Notes: generated from the letters alone by a model not told the origin. A stretch of DNA of 64,000 bases from Bifidobacterium choladohabitans (GCF_016102005.1 NZ_JACFPL010000003.1:124001-188000), one strand, 5' to 3'. Counted from the first letter of the stretch, positions 49,696 to 59,627 are shown. Translations and numbers: made by a program.

Positions 49696-50397
49696 ATGGG
49701 AATTGCCGAACTGTCCTCCAGCGCCCAGGATTATCTCAAGGTCATCTGGGATCTTCAGGAATGGGACAAGGGCCCTGTCCAGCCCACTGCGGTGGCCGAC
49801 AGGACGGGTATGAAACAGTCGACGGTCTCGGGTGCACTGGGCCGTCTGGTCGATGCCGGTCTGGTCACCCACAGGCCTTACGGCAAGGTCGAGCTGACTG
49901 AAACCGGTCGTCGCTACGCGGTGACCATGGTCCGGCGCCACAGGCTGCTGGAGACCTTCCTGGTGCAGGTCCTCGGTTACGGTTGGGATGAGGTGCATGA
50001 GGAGGCGGACAGCCTTGAGCACGCCGTCTCCGACAAGATGGTGGATCGCATCGACGAGTATCTGGGGCACCCCACAGCTGATCCGCATGGAGATGCCATA
50101 CCCTCACCCGAGGGGGACCTTCCGCCAATACCTACAACCATAAGGCCTCTTTCGGAAGTATCTGCAGGGACGACGGTAAGGGTGCAACGAGTCAGCGACG
50201 AGGATTCACAAATACTTCGTGTACTCAGCAGTTACCACATAGGACCTGGCAGTCTGGTGCGGGTGAAAAGTAAGCAGACTGATGATGAATTAGCCGTAAG
50301 CCCGACGGAAATGCAATCCAGATCCGGCTCGGATTCGGGCGACATTCTTGTGCTGTCTAAAGAACAGGCGGCACTGATTCAGGTCAGTTTTATCTGA
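49696..50397 (+). CDS. mntR: DtxR-family metal-dependent repressor, MntR-like
   Basis: The 233-residue three-domain protein has a winged helix (QPTAVADRTGMKQSTVSGAL), a dimerisation and metal-binding domain, and a C-terminal FeoA/SH3-like domain (about 150-230). Aligned with DtxR, the metal ligands H82, E86, H101, E108 and H109 are kept. The DtxR Cys102 position is Asp105 and the Met10 position is Asp12, the substitutions seen in Mn-selective MntR proteins. ATG 49696 is chosen over the 27-residue longer frame. Divergence from mntH supports manganese control. Confidence 0.85.
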   Translation: MGIAELSSSAQDYLKVIWDLQEWDKGPVQPTAVADRTGMKQSTVSGALGRLVDAGLVTHRPYGKVELTETGRRYAVTMVRRHRLLETFLVQVLGYGWDEVHEEADSLEHAVSDKMVDRIDEYLGHPTADPHGDAIPSPEGDLPPIPTTIRPLSEVSAGTTVRVQRVSDEDSQILRVLSSYHIGPGSLVRVKSKQTDDELAVSPTEMQSRSGSDSGDILVLSKEQAALIQVSFI

Positions 50398-50435
50398 TCA
50401 GAAAGCTATTCGGCGATTTGTCGTATTGAATCGCA

Positions 50436-51422
50436 TTAGTGTTCACTGCGGTTGGTCTCGTGCTCTCGCTGATGGCGGTGAAGATACGCAAATAAGTTTG
50501 AAGTATGAATGTAGGCTCTTCTGTCGTTTTTCGCTAGAACATCGAGAACGATACCGGCGATGATGGATAACAGACCGACAAGGATCAACAAGACTGATCC
50601 GATAAGGGTAGGAATACGCGGGACCGATCCGGTGTGCCAGAACTCAATCATTACCGACAAGAGAAAACCGAAACCGACCAGGTCTATCAGCAGTCCGCAT
50701 CCTCCAAAGAAGGGTAGAGGTTTGTACTCCCTGATCATTCTAAAAATGGTGGAAAGTACGCGAATCCCATCGCCCACAGTGTTGAGTTTGCTGTGGGAGC
50801 CCTTAGGGCGATCGCGGTACTGAACGGGCATTTCGTACAGCCGTAGATTCCTGTCCAGGCTGTGTATGGTCATTTCTGTTTCCACTTCGAATCCATGGGA
50901 CAGGATCGGGTAGCATTTAACATAGGTAAACGAAAAAGCTCGGTATCCCGTCATAATATCCTTGATTTGCGCATGGAAGATGCCGTTGATTGCCGAGCGA
51001 ACCAATCTGTTACCGACGTTGTGGAAGGGTCTTTTGTTTTCTTGGAAGTAGGTGGAGCTCAGTCTGTCGCCTATCACCATGTCATAGCCCTCGAGGATTT
51101 TGTCGACCATGGCGGGAGCACTTTCCGCTGGATAGGTGTCGTCGCCATCGGCCATGACATATACGTCGGCATCAATATCTTCGAACATAGCTCGTATGAC
51201 GTTGCCCTTACCTTGGCGCGGTTCCGGTCGGACTACTGCACCCTTGGATTGTGCTATGGAAGCTGTTTTATCTGTAGAGTTATTGTCATAAACGTAAATG
51301 GTCGCCGTTGGGAGTGCTTTATGGAAATCGTCAACGACTTTTCCTATCGTCTGCTCCTCGTTATAGCAGGGCAGGAGAACGGCAATGGTGGCTTCTTCCA
51401 AGGCAGGCTTCATGATTAACAC
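50436..51422 (-). CDS. Lipid-linked glycosyltransferase (GtrB/DPM1-like GT2)
   Basis: The 328-residue protein has an N-terminal GT2 domain (ATIAVLLPCYNEEQTIGKVV; the metal-binding DGDDTYP; the RGKGNVIRAMF loop) and two C-terminal membrane helices (about 238-260 and 272-296). It matches enzymes that charge undecaprenyl phosphate with glucose or a related sugar, such as GtrB. The sugar-lipid is then flipped and used outside the cell. It is the leftmost gene of the surface-polymer cluster and is read away from the rest. The DNA here is less GC-rich than in the window's housekeeping genes. Confidence 0.88.
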   Translation of the reverse strand: MLIMKPALEEATIAVLLPCYNEEQTIGKVVDDFHKALPTATIYVYDNNSTDKTASIAQSKGAVVRPEPRQGKGNVIRAMFEDIDADVYVMADGDDTYPAESAPAMVDKILEGYDMVIGDRLSSTYFQENKRPFHNVGNRLVRSAINGIFHAQIKDIMTGYRAFSFTYVKCYPILSHGFEVETEMTIHSLDRNLRLYEMPVQYRDRPKGSHSKLNTVGDGIRVLSTIFRMIREYKPLPFFGGCGLLIDLVGFGFLLSVMIEFWHTGSVPRIPTLIGSVLLILVGLLSIIAGIVLDVLAKNDRRAYIHTSNLFAYLHRHQREHETNRSEH

Positions 51423-51531
51423 TATACATATAGGGATTCTCAGATTGAGGTCGATATAGGATTATGAAATTTGCGGGCAATAGCAGAGATATGCCCAATT
51501 CACGTACCGCGCTCAGGTTAGCATAGACCTC

Positions 51532-53229
51532 ATGCAGCAGCTATTTGAAACTGGATCTGATGCCTGGAAGCAACTTGGTGGCTTGAGCGAACGGCAACGC
51601 CGATTGGTTATTTCAACTGTCAACTATCATTCGTTGATGCAGCCTGGTCGAGAACTGCTCTACAAGATCTATATGGGTGAAGACTGGCAGTATCCCCGCT
51701 TGACGGATACCTCGACTCTCAATGGTTCTCTAACCAAGGGTGCCGGACTTAAACCTGTGATCGAATTCAAAGCCCGGTCTGTATCTAAATCTAAGACTGC
51801 TTTTACGCCTCACTATTTCGACCTGCATCATCAGCTGGTCGACTGGAATGAACGCTATGTGTTATTAACACCAGATGATGCCACTGACATGACGGTTAAG
51901 GCCAGGAGTCTGTCTTCTCGGTTACCTATGCGCAACCAAATTTATAACTACTGTGAGCTGCATTTTCCACTTCTGTTCGATCAAGTACGTGAATTGCTCA
52001 GGCGTAAGCGCGAGAAAGCGGGATACCAGGCTATTGAGACTTATCGTCCCGATTCGACCAGCGACCTGTTCGCTCGTGGGGCTGTGCATCATCCAGGCAG
52101 TTCAATCGAACCTGAGCAACCGGACTCTTCGGCTTCCAAAGCTGTCATTATTGCCATGCATTGGCTGCAGCCCGGGGGAGCCGAGCGTTGGGCCATGGAA
52201 ACAGTCGCTCTGGCTCGAAAAGCGGGGCTATTGCCCATCGTCATCACCAACAATGACAGTCATCAGCCATGGATTGTCAGCAAGGACTTGGATGATGCCC
52301 TCGTCATCAATCTGACCTTTCCTGCGCAGGAGGGCATCGGCGACGTGCCCCTGCTCAGGGCTCTATTTGAGCAGTACAACATTCGTGGTGTCATGATTCA
52401 TCACAATCAGTGGATGTACGACCGGCTCTGGTGGATCAAGCGATATTACCCGCATACGTTCATTATCGACTCCCTGCACATTCTTGAATACCACGACCGT
52501 GGTGGCTATCCCAACCAGAGCGTGAGCCGTGACCCTTACATCGATCTACACCATGTCATTTCACCCCAACTGCAGGATTGGCTGGTAAATCGTCATGGCA
52601 TAGCGGCAAAAAAGGTGGTTATGGCGCCCTTGGTTGGTCTGACTGCCAATCAGATGAATCCACAGTACAAGGACCGGGTACAGCAGGATGTGTTCCATGT
52701 CGCCTTTGTAGGAAGGATGACCAGGCAGAAGCGCCCGGAGGCATTTATCAATGTCGCCAAGGAGATGGAGCGTCGTTTCCCGGGTCGTTTTCGCTTTATC
52801 ATGCATGGCAGCGGCGATATGGACTTGGAGGTACGCAAACTCCTTGCGAAATATGGCTTGGGTCATGTAGTGGAACGTCGTGATGTCTCTCAGCCGGTTT
52901 CTGCAACATATGATTGGGCGGACGCTCTGTTGATTACCTCGATCAATGAGGGCATCACTCTTACGACCATCGAGGCTATCAGTCGGGGCATGCCGGTGTT
53001 GAGCGCTGATGTCGGTTCCCAATCGACGCTGGTTCCTGCCCAGGGGCTGCTGCCTCGAGAATCGCTGGGGCTGGTCCGCCAATCGGTCCGTTCCTTGCTG
53101 AGGATGGATGGTCATGAAGAGGATCGCAGGCGGTTGTGGACCGTGGAGCTGGAACGGCTTCAAGAGTTTTCAAGGAAGGAATCGGCCGACTCCTTCTTCA
53201 CCCGGATGTTGGGAGAATGGGCGCAGTGA
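51532..53229 (+). CDS. Glycosyltransferase family 4 with N-terminal extension
   Basis: The 565-residue protein starts with about 200 residues that I do not recognise. GT4 modules follow: MHWLQPGGAERWAMETVA near residue 208 and VAFVGRMTRQKRPEAFINVA near 390, with an E-x7-E-like motif in NEGITLTTIEAISRGMPVLS near 470. This is a GT-B retaining transferase acting on a nucleotide sugar. No Shine-Dalgarno is evident, and the start at 51532 may be leaderless. It is translationally coupled to the next gene by a TGATG overlap. Confidence 0.85.
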   Translation: MQQLFETGSDAWKQLGGLSERQRRLVISTVNYHSLMQPGRELLYKIYMGEDWQYPRLTDTSTLNGSLTKGAGLKPVIEFKARSVSKSKTAFTPHYFDLHHQLVDWNERYVLLTPDDATDMTVKARSLSSRLPMRNQIYNYCELHFPLLFDQVRELLRRKREKAGYQAIETYRPDSTSDLFARGAVHHPGSSIEPEQPDSSASKAVIIAMHWLQPGGAERWAMETVALARKAGLLPIVITNNDSHQPWIVSKDLDDALVINLTFPAQEGIGDVPLLRALFEQYNIRGVMIHHNQWMYDRLWWIKRYYPHTFIIDSLHILEYHDRGGYPNQSVSRDPYIDLHHVISPQLQDWLVNRHGIAAKKVVMAPLVGLTANQMNPQYKDRVQQDVFHVAFVGRMTRQKRPEAFINVAKEMERRFPGRFRFIMHGSGDMDLEVRKLLAKYGLGHVVERRDVSQPVSATYDWADALLITSINEGITLTTIEAISRGMPVLSADVGSQSTLVPAQGLLPRESLGLVRQSVRSLLRMDGHEEDRRRLWTVELERLQEFSRKESADSFFTRMLGEWAQ

Positions 53230-54161
53230 TGAATGCTGTAGATAACCGGAGGAATGTGGCCGCTGTCGTTGTCACCTTCAACCGTCTGGAAAAGCTGAAG
53301 AAGGTTCTGGCCTCCCTGGAGTCTCAGACCTTTCTGCCCGAGGCTCTGATCATCGTCGACAACGCTTCGACTGATGGGACTGCGGATTACCTGCATGAAT
53401 ATAAGGGCGTATTCCCCTTGGAAGGGAAGGTGGAGCTTCGCATTGTGACCCTGCCCAAGAATGTCGGCGGAGCCGGCGGCTTCTCTGCTGGCATGCGCGA
53501 GGGCTACCGAATGGGCGTTGACTACGTGTGGATCTTTGATGATGACGGATATCCTAAGCCGGATGCCTTGGAAAAATTGATCGGAGGTTATGAGCAAGCC
53601 ACCAAGGCCCTGAGTCCTGATATTCCCTTTGCATGCTCTCTGATCAAGTACATCGACGGAACCATTTCAGAAATGAACAATCCTGTGCCTACCTGGGATT
53701 GGGGCAGGTTGCGGGCCATGGGGCTCAGGGATCTGGTGCTGATTAATCAGGCATCTTTCGTGTCTGTACTCATTCCACGCTGGGTCATGGAAGCATATGG
53801 TCTGCCATACAAGGAGTACTTCATCTGGTTTGACGATGCCGAGTACACTCTTCGAATTTCCGGAGACTGTCCCGGAGTCCAGGTTCTCGATAGCGTAGTT
53901 GTGCACGATATGGGTGAGAATAAGGGGGTTAATTTCTCGATGATAAACGAGAAGAATGCCTGGAAGTTCGCCTACGGCATCCGCAATCAGGGATCCTATA
54001 GATTGCATCATAAGAGCCTGGCTCATTATCTGCTTTTTTGCGCCCAGGTTTGGTATGCCATGCGGTCCGGTGGAGTCGATAAGAAACTGCGTCGGCAGAT
54101 GTACTGCAAGATGATTGAAGCTATGAGATTTAACCCATCAATCGATTATCCGCAACTATAA
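53229..54161 (+). CDS. Glycosyltransferase family 2 (GlfT2-like)
   Basis: From the ATG at 53229, which shares one base with the previous stop, the enzyme has 310 residues. VVVTFNRLEKLKKVLASLES, IIVDNASTDGTADYL, NVGGAGGFSAGM and VWIFDDDGYPKPDAL form the GT-A core, and WFDDAEYTLRI holds the likely catalytic base. It resembles galactofuranosyl- and rhamnosyl-transferases and the enzyme at 33596-34591. Its sugar and acceptor cannot be read from sequence. It is part of the left arm of the polymer cluster. Confidence 0.88.
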   Translation: MNAVDNRRNVAAVVVTFNRLEKLKKVLASLESQTFLPEALIIVDNASTDGTADYLHEYKGVFPLEGKVELRIVTLPKNVGGAGGFSAGMREGYRMGVDYVWIFDDDGYPKPDALEKLIGGYEQATKALSPDIPFACSLIKYIDGTISEMNNPVPTWDWGRLRAMGLRDLVLINQASFVSVLIPRWVMEAYGLPYKEYFIWFDDAEYTLRISGDCPGVQVLDSVVVHDMGENKGVNFSMINEKNAWKFAYGIRNQGSYRLHHKSLAHYLLFCAQVWYAMRSGGVDKKLRRQMYCKMIEAMRFNPSIDYPQL

Positions 54162-54179
54162 GTGGTTGTGAGGTGCTGA

Positions 54180-56222
54180 ATGGCTAAAAGAAAAAAGCAA
54201 TCATCTGTAGACAAATCGCGCTATTTTCTGTCAGCGCTCGTCGGGATCCTTGGTGCCCAATCTTTATTATTCAGAAACCTAGATTCTGGAGTATTTGATA
54301 ATTTCTCCAACTTGGCAGACAAGGGTTTGGATTCCATTGCTCAGGTCGGTCCGGTGGGTTCTGCAATCCTTGCTTTGGGAGTTGGAGTATTATTCTACAG
54401 GCTTTATCCTAAATTTGAAGATGCTAGAACGCCGAGTCGAGTAATTTCAGCGATTGTTGCTTTCTTTATGGCACTTTCAATCGTTATACCTCGCTTGATG
54501 AAAAATTCTAATGCGTCTATCGACAGCTACCCAAATTATGTGGGTGGGGTCCCGAGGTGGCATGAGCCAATCTTTTGGGCAGTATTTATTATTCAATTAT
54601 CGATAATTAGTCTCGCGCTCACTGTAGGAATCTGCTGGTTGATGGAGAAAACAACCAACATTAATGAGTATGGTCGCACGAACACAAAGACCGATTCTTC
54701 TCTGAAGCGTCATGGTATCTTGGAAAAATGGGCACAGCTTTTTGATGGCTCATTTGGTCATACGGCTTTGGCGACTATGGCTATGGTCCTTTGCTGGATG
54801 CCCATGCTGATAATTCAAGGACCTGCGATTATTGATATCGATACTGTATTGCAGTTAGTTCAATTCCGTACCGGCCATGTCTGGGATCCTATGACGATGG
54901 TCGAGTTGCCAGGATTCGTAGGGCAAGATCACCATCCATTTGTAGATGGGTACCTATACGCAATATTTGATAAACTAGGACTTTTGCTTGGAAATGAGAT
55001 CCTAGGATTTCAAATTCTCATAATATTACAAAGTTGTGTTGCTGCATTTTCTATTGTGGCATCGTTAATTTGGGTCAGGAAGCGGACGAGTTTTACTGAC
55101 CCCTATATTAGTGCATGCTGGTGCTTAGCAGCAGCGTTGCCGGTCTTTCCTATGAATACAAGTACCGTACTGAAAGACTCCACATGGGTTCCAATCTTTC
55201 TGCTATGGATGGTGGCCTTTTTCGAAGTTATATACCGGTGTAATAAGGGCTGCGCTGTTGGTTGGAAACTGGTGACGTGTCTCATCATTCTTGGTGTGCT
55301 TTCCGGACTCACGAAAAAAACCAGCATATACATTACGACCTTATCGCTTCTCTTGTTGTTGATTTTCCTTAGAAAGCGGATTGTTGCTTTATTGATTTCT
55401 GTGTTGATTCCAGCTGCTTTGGTGATTGTACTTGTGCCAGTGGCTGTTCTTCCTGCACTTGATATAGCACCTGGAGGGCCTCAGGAGGCACTTTCTGTTC
55501 CTATACAACAGCTGTCAAAAGTGGCAATATTGCATCGAGATGAATTAACCAAGTCGGATCTGAAGGCAATAGACAAAGTTCTGGATATTGACCGTATAAA
55601 ACCAAATTGGAAGGCCAGCTCGGCTGATAATGCTAAGCATTATGGATATAAGGTTGACTCGAGCTCAAAAGACAGATTAAAATTTGTTAAGACATGGATT
55701 CGACTATTTTTCCGTTATCCAAAGGATTATATTACTGCAGCGCCATACTTGTTGGAACCGTTCTTCTATGGTGAAACGTACTACCGCACTGGACCTGTGC
55801 GTTGCGGCTGGTGGGAAGCAGGAGGATTAAAAATATTTAGAGGTTATCCTGAATGCAAACCTAGTTACACTCAGGAAAAGATTGCGGTCCCCTTGAAGAA
55901 TGCACTGAATAAAATTCCGCCGTTCTCTTTCCTGGGCGCCGAGGCTTTGTATGTGCTTTGGGTACCTTTGCTTGCACTTGGACTTACGGTAGCGGTTAAG
56001 CGTTATAGAAACCTATATTATTTGATTCCGACCTTTGTCAATTGGTGCAGCCTATTGTTTGTACCCACTCACCAGGTTCGGTATACACTTAGCTTTCTTT
56101 TCTGTTTTGTATTGACAATCGCTATACCGTTCGTCATAGTCAATAGCAACAAGGGAAAATGTAGCCAAACGACCCCTGCGAAGCACGCTGAATTTAGCTT
56201 ATCTAGTCGTTCATTGGAATAG
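54180..56222 (+). CDS. Polytopic membrane protein, DUF6020-like
   Basis: The 680-residue protein has about 12 membrane helices after a basic N-terminus. It resembles the DUF6020 family of membrane proteins found in surface polysaccharide and teichoic-acid clusters. GPAIIDIDTVLQLVQF and VELPGFVGQDHHPFVDGYLY are its visible landmarks, with a possible GT-C architecture. Its DNA is markedly richer in A and T than the neighbouring genes, which suggests transfer from another source. It starts 18 bases after the GT2 gene. Its 3' end overlaps the broken acyltransferase by 12 bases. Confidence 0.75.
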   Translation: MAKRKKQSSVDKSRYFLSALVGILGAQSLLFRNLDSGVFDNFSNLADKGLDSIAQVGPVGSAILALGVGVLFYRLYPKFEDARTPSRVISAIVAFFMALSIVIPRLMKNSNASIDSYPNYVGGVPRWHEPIFWAVFIIQLSIISLALTVGICWLMEKTTNINEYGRTNTKTDSSLKRHGILEKWAQLFDGSFGHTALATMAMVLCWMPMLIIQGPAIIDIDTVLQLVQFRTGHVWDPMTMVELPGFVGQDHHPFVDGYLYAIFDKLGLLLGNEILGFQILIILQSCVAAFSIVASLIWVRKRTSFTDPYISACWCLAAALPVFPMNTSTVLKDSTWVPIFLLWMVAFFEVIYRCNKGCAVGWKLVTCLIILGVLSGLTKKTSIYITTLSLLLLLIFLRKRIVALLISVLIPAALVIVLVPVAVLPALDIAPGGPQEALSVPIQQLSKVAILHRDELTKSDLKAIDKVLDIDRIKPNWKASSADNAKHYGYKVDSSSKDRLKFVKTWIRLFFRYPKDYITAAPYLLEPFFYGETYYRTGPVRCGWWEAGGLKIFRGYPECKPSYTQEKIAVPLKNALNKIPPFSFLGAEALYVLWVPLLALGLTVAVKRYRNLYYLIPTFVNWCSLLFVPTHQVRYTLSFLFCFVLTIAIPFVIVNSNKGKCSQTTPAKHAEFSLSSRSLE

Positions 56223-57353
56223 CTCAACTTTACTAATGATGAGATTACGCAACGGATAGATAAGCCATCGGTCGATCAGCATAGCAATTATGTCAAGAAA
56301 TGCAAAGATGAGTAGTCCAGTAACTATATAAGTTAAAACGAAACCAGTCTTGCTGGATATGCTTGGTAGCCACGAAGCGACAGTGCCCCAGATGAATCGG
56401 AAACCGAATGTGTTCTCATGCAGGAGGTAGACGCCGAAGGTCCCTGCTGATACCTGCAGTAGGAAATTGCTCCATATGTGTGGGAGGTGGAGCTGTGGTA
56501 GCCGACAAACTGCCACGAAAAGGCAAAAAGCAATGCATATAGGCAGTATTTGCAGGCCTTGATGGATTTGTGCCGTCCATGTCAGTCTCTGTGCCCAGTA
56601 GGATTCTGACAAGACAGAATGATTGAACCCCAGCATGAGTGCTGTGCATCAGACTGTGCAGATGGCCAGCGCACCATTTGATATGCCCTGCAATGAATCG
56701 TGGTAGGTCCGGATACAAGCGCCGATGATATATCCGAGAATGGCATATGCTATGTTGTTTCAATGATTTGCTCTGCCGAAAAATAAGGGCCAGGTACCGA
56801 TGAACATAAGAAGAGCGATCAGCGCAAGAATCTGCTTCTGGGACATGTGCGCATATACAGTATTGATAAATAGGCTAAGAAGCAGCATGAGAATGTACGC
56901 ATCTATGAACCAGTAGCTGTTGTACAAAAATGGGCACAAACTCCAGAGGACTGTATCCAGGGTCTGGGAACCAGATAGCAGCTCGTTGGTGCCGAACGGC
57001 AGAGGTCGGAATTGCTTGGCAACAATTGCAATCACTAAGCATAAAACTGCATAGAGAAACATCTGGAACCAGGTCGAGAAAATTCGTCTCCACGAAAACT
57101 GTTTCTTAACGAGGAAGTATCCTGAGATCATAAAGAAGATTGAAACGCCAACCTGGCCGTATTGCACAATAGTGAAGCTGATCGCAGATTTCCAGCCTGG
57201 GTACATGGGCAATACGATGCGCGAGACCCCGTTAGTGAAATCAACGTGGATGATCATATGACAATAGACGACCATCAGCATTGCCAATATGCGTAGGAGT
57301 TCGATATTGAGGCTGCGAGCTGATTGGCCTGTTGCCTTCTCCGGTTGAGACAT
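56211..57353 (-). pseudogene. Acyltransferase-3 family gene interrupted by two in-frame UGA codons
   Basis: One continuous minus-strand frame from ATG 57353 to 56211 encodes an OafA-like acyltransferase: LNIELLRILAMLMVVYCHM, GQVGVSIFFMISGYFLVK, and a C-terminus FGVYLLHENTFGFRFIWGT. TGA occurs at 56762-56760 and 56651-56649, and membrane-helix sequence continues between and after them (NNIAYAILGYIIGACIRTY). Both are one base from TGG (Trp), so the simplest reading is two nonsense transitions. The full frame would give about 380 residues, normal for the family. It is convergent with the DUF6020-like gene. It would acetylate a surface glycan if intact. Confidence 0.8.
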
Positions 57354-57459
57354 CACTCTGATCTCCCATCGAGATGACATGAATACGTCAAAGGACAATG
57401 CCTGGGCCTACCTGAAGCAGTGGCTGTAAAGTATCAACAACCCGTTGTTATTTGTGAGA

Positions 57460-58350
57460 ATGCAGAGATGGAAGGATATCTTTCACGGCTGTTTGGTAGT
57501 CTGTACGCTTGTGAGAAGCATCGTAGATAGATTACGCCAGCGATACCACTATTCATTGGTTATCCTGCGTGAGCTTGTCAAGACCGATTTCAAGCTCAGG
57601 TATCAGGGATCCTTCCTTGGGGTTGCCTGGTCCGTTCTGCAGCCGCTGATGCTCTTCGTGGTTATGTATCTGGTTTTCGCCAAATTCCTCAGGATGACCG
57701 ATGGCACGCCGACCTATCCCGTCGTGTTGCTTTTGGGCATAAGCTCCTGGCAGTTCTTCAACGAGTCAACTTCCATAGGCCTGCGTTCCATTGTGGATCG
57801 TGGCGACCTCCTGCGTAAGGTGCATTTCCCCAATTACATCGTGGTTGTATCTGCTACCATGGGGGCGCTGATCAGCTACGGTATCAACCTGATCGTGGTT
57901 CTCATCTTTGCCATCTTCTGCCGGGTGCATTTCACTTGGAGAGTCCTGTTGCTGCCCATCAGCGTATTCCAGCTGTATATTCTGGCCTTGGGCTTCACGC
58001 TGATCATGGCTACCATGTACGTCTACTTCCGTGACGTCTCGCATATCTGGGATGTGTTGCAGCAGGTGATTTTCTATTCCATCCCTGTCATCTATCCTCT
58101 GACGGCGGTATCGGGAATCCATCATTGGTGGGGTCCCGTCGTTGCCAAGCTGCTTCTGCTCAACCCTATAGCGCAGTCCATCCAGGATATCCGGCATTCA
58201 TTCATCGCTCCGGAAACCACCCCCACGGTATGGAATCAGATCAGCAATCCCTTCGTGACCATGATCCCTATCCTGCTCACTGTGATCATGGTGGTGCTGG
58301 GTGTATGCGTATTCCGCAAGTACAATCACAAATTCGCCGAGGTGATGTGA
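57460..58350 (+). CDS. ABC-2 polysaccharide/teichoic-acid export permease (Wzm/TagG-like)
   Basis: From ATG 57460 the protein has 296 residues and six helices. LVKTDFKLRYQGSFLGVAWSVLQPL is split here by length but includes FKLRYQGSFLGVAWS, the signature of Wzm/TagG exporters that push finished polymer through the membrane. The frame's first start is a TTG at 57445. Neither start has a strong ribosome-binding site. The stop overlaps the ATPase start (TGATG), so the two subunits are made in register. Confidence 0.9.
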   Translation: MQRWKDIFHGCLVVCTLVRSIVDRLRQRYHYSLVILRELVKTDFKLRYQGSFLGVAWSVLQPLMLFVVMYLVFAKFLRMTDGTPTYPVVLLLGISSWQFFNESTSIGLRSIVDRGDLLRKVHFPNYIVVVSATMGALISYGINLIVVLIFAIFCRVHFTWRVLLLPISVFQLYILALGFTLIMATMYVYFRDVSHIWDVLQQVIFYSIPVIYPLTAVSGIHHWWGPVVAKLLLLNPIAQSIQDIRHSFIAPETTPTVWNQISNPFVTMIPILLTVIMVVLGVCVFRKYNHKFAEVM

Positions 58351-59627
58351 TGAGCAAGGCTGGGGAACCAATCCGTCAGAAAAAAGACGATCGGCCCGTG
58401 GTCCTGTCTGTGGAGCATGTGGATAAGGTCTTTCGTCTGCCTACCGAACAAGCCACAGGACTCAAGCAGGCCTTTATCAACTGGACACGAGGAATCAAGG
58501 GATACAAGGAGCAGCAGGTGCTGCAGGATGTGTCCTTCCAGGTGCATCGGGGTGACTTTTTCGGCATCGTTGGACGCAACGGTAGCGGCAAATCAACCCT
58601 GCTCAAGCTGATTTCGGGCATCTACTATCCTGAACGCGGTCGCATCTCCTATACGGGCAAGCTGGTGCCTTTTATCGAATTGGGCGTCGGCTTCAACCCG
58701 GAGCTGACAGGCCGTGAGAACGTCTACTTGAACGGAGCCCTACTGGGATTCACCCGCAGCGAGGTCGATGCCATGTACGATGACATCGTGGACTTCGCTG
58801 AACTGGGCGAGTTCATGGATCAGAAGCTGAAGAACTACTCCAGCGGCATGCAGGTGCGCCTGGCTTTTTCCGTGGCCATCAAGGCCCAAGGCGACATACT
58901 GATCCTGGACGAGGTACTGGCTGTCGGCGATGAGGCCTTCCAACGCAAGTGCGATGATTACTTCACCGAGGTCAAGAAGGATCCCAACAAGACGGTCATC
59001 CTCGTCACCCATGACATGGGTGCCGTGAAGAAGTACTGCGACCGGGCGATTCTGATCAAGGACGGCCATGTGGTGATTAATGGCGACAAGGATGATGTCG
59101 CCAACCGGTACACCTTGGAGAATCTCAAGGCCCCCGACAAGCAATCCGATGGCAAGAAGCAAGGGGACGAATATCCGACCGGTCTCAGCGCCCAGGTACC
59201 CCTCCTGCGCGCCTATCCGATATCATCCTCGGTCTGCAAGAGCTCGGATACTTTCCGTTTTGACGTGGAATACGACTGCGCTGAGTATGACAATCTCTAT
59301 ATGGCCATCGCCATGCACGACACTCGACGCGGCGGCATAGCCTATGACACAGGTTCCGATGCCATCCGTCTAAAAGCCTGTGGGCATCAGGTGGTGCATT
59401 GTTCGGTGCCCTTGAACATTTTCAACAATGGCGAATTTCGTCTCGTCGTATCCCTGCGAGTGCGGGATGCCGCGCAAGCGGACAAAAATGCCCCCACCAA
59501 AATGATTGCCTTCACCAATGACGAGAACTCCTGTGTCTTTGCCATCAGAGACAAGCGAAATAGGGAATACGCTTTGTTGAGCGACCGTGGGCTGCAGATC
59601 AGTCTCTTGGGCGAGGAATCACTCTAA
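58350..59627 (+). CDS. Polysaccharide/teichoic-acid export ATPase (Wzt/TagH-like) with C-terminal domain
   Basis: From the overlapping ATG at 58350 the protein has 425 residues. The ATPase domain (about 15-260) has Walker A GRNGSGKSTLLKLI, signature YSSGMQVRLAFS, Walker B ILILDEVLAVGD and switch His in LVTHDMG. The C-terminal part (about 270-425) is a beta-sandwich-like region comparable to the Wzt domain that binds capped O-antigen ends. That domain implies that the polymer end is recognised before export. It pairs with the Wzm-like permease. Confidence 0.92.
   Translation: MSKAGEPIRQKKDDRPVVLSVEHVDKVFRLPTEQATGLKQAFINWTRGIKGYKEQQVLQDVSFQVHRGDFFGIVGRNGSGKSTLLKLISGIYYPERGRISYTGKLVPFIELGVGFNPELTGRENVYLNGALLGFTRSEVDAMYDDIVDFAELGEFMDQKLKNYSSGMQVRLAFSVAIKAQGDILILDEVLAVGDEAFQRKCDDYFTEVKKDPNKTVILVTHDMGAVKKYCDRAILIKDGHVVINGDKDDVANRYTLENLKAPDKQSDGKKQGDEYPTGLSAQVPLLRAYPISSSVCKSSDTFRFDVEYDCAEYDNLYMAIAMHDTRRGGIAYDTGSDAIRLKACGHQVVHCSVPLNIFNNGEFRLVVSLRVRDAAQADKNAPTKMIAFTNDENSCVFAIRDKRNREYALLSDRGLQISLLGEESL

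Noticed and set aside
56649-56762. Selenocysteine or reassigned UGA in the acyltransferase
   Set aside because: Other genes here use TGA as a normal stop, no SECIS-like element or selenium genes are seen, and the family has no selenoproteins known to me.
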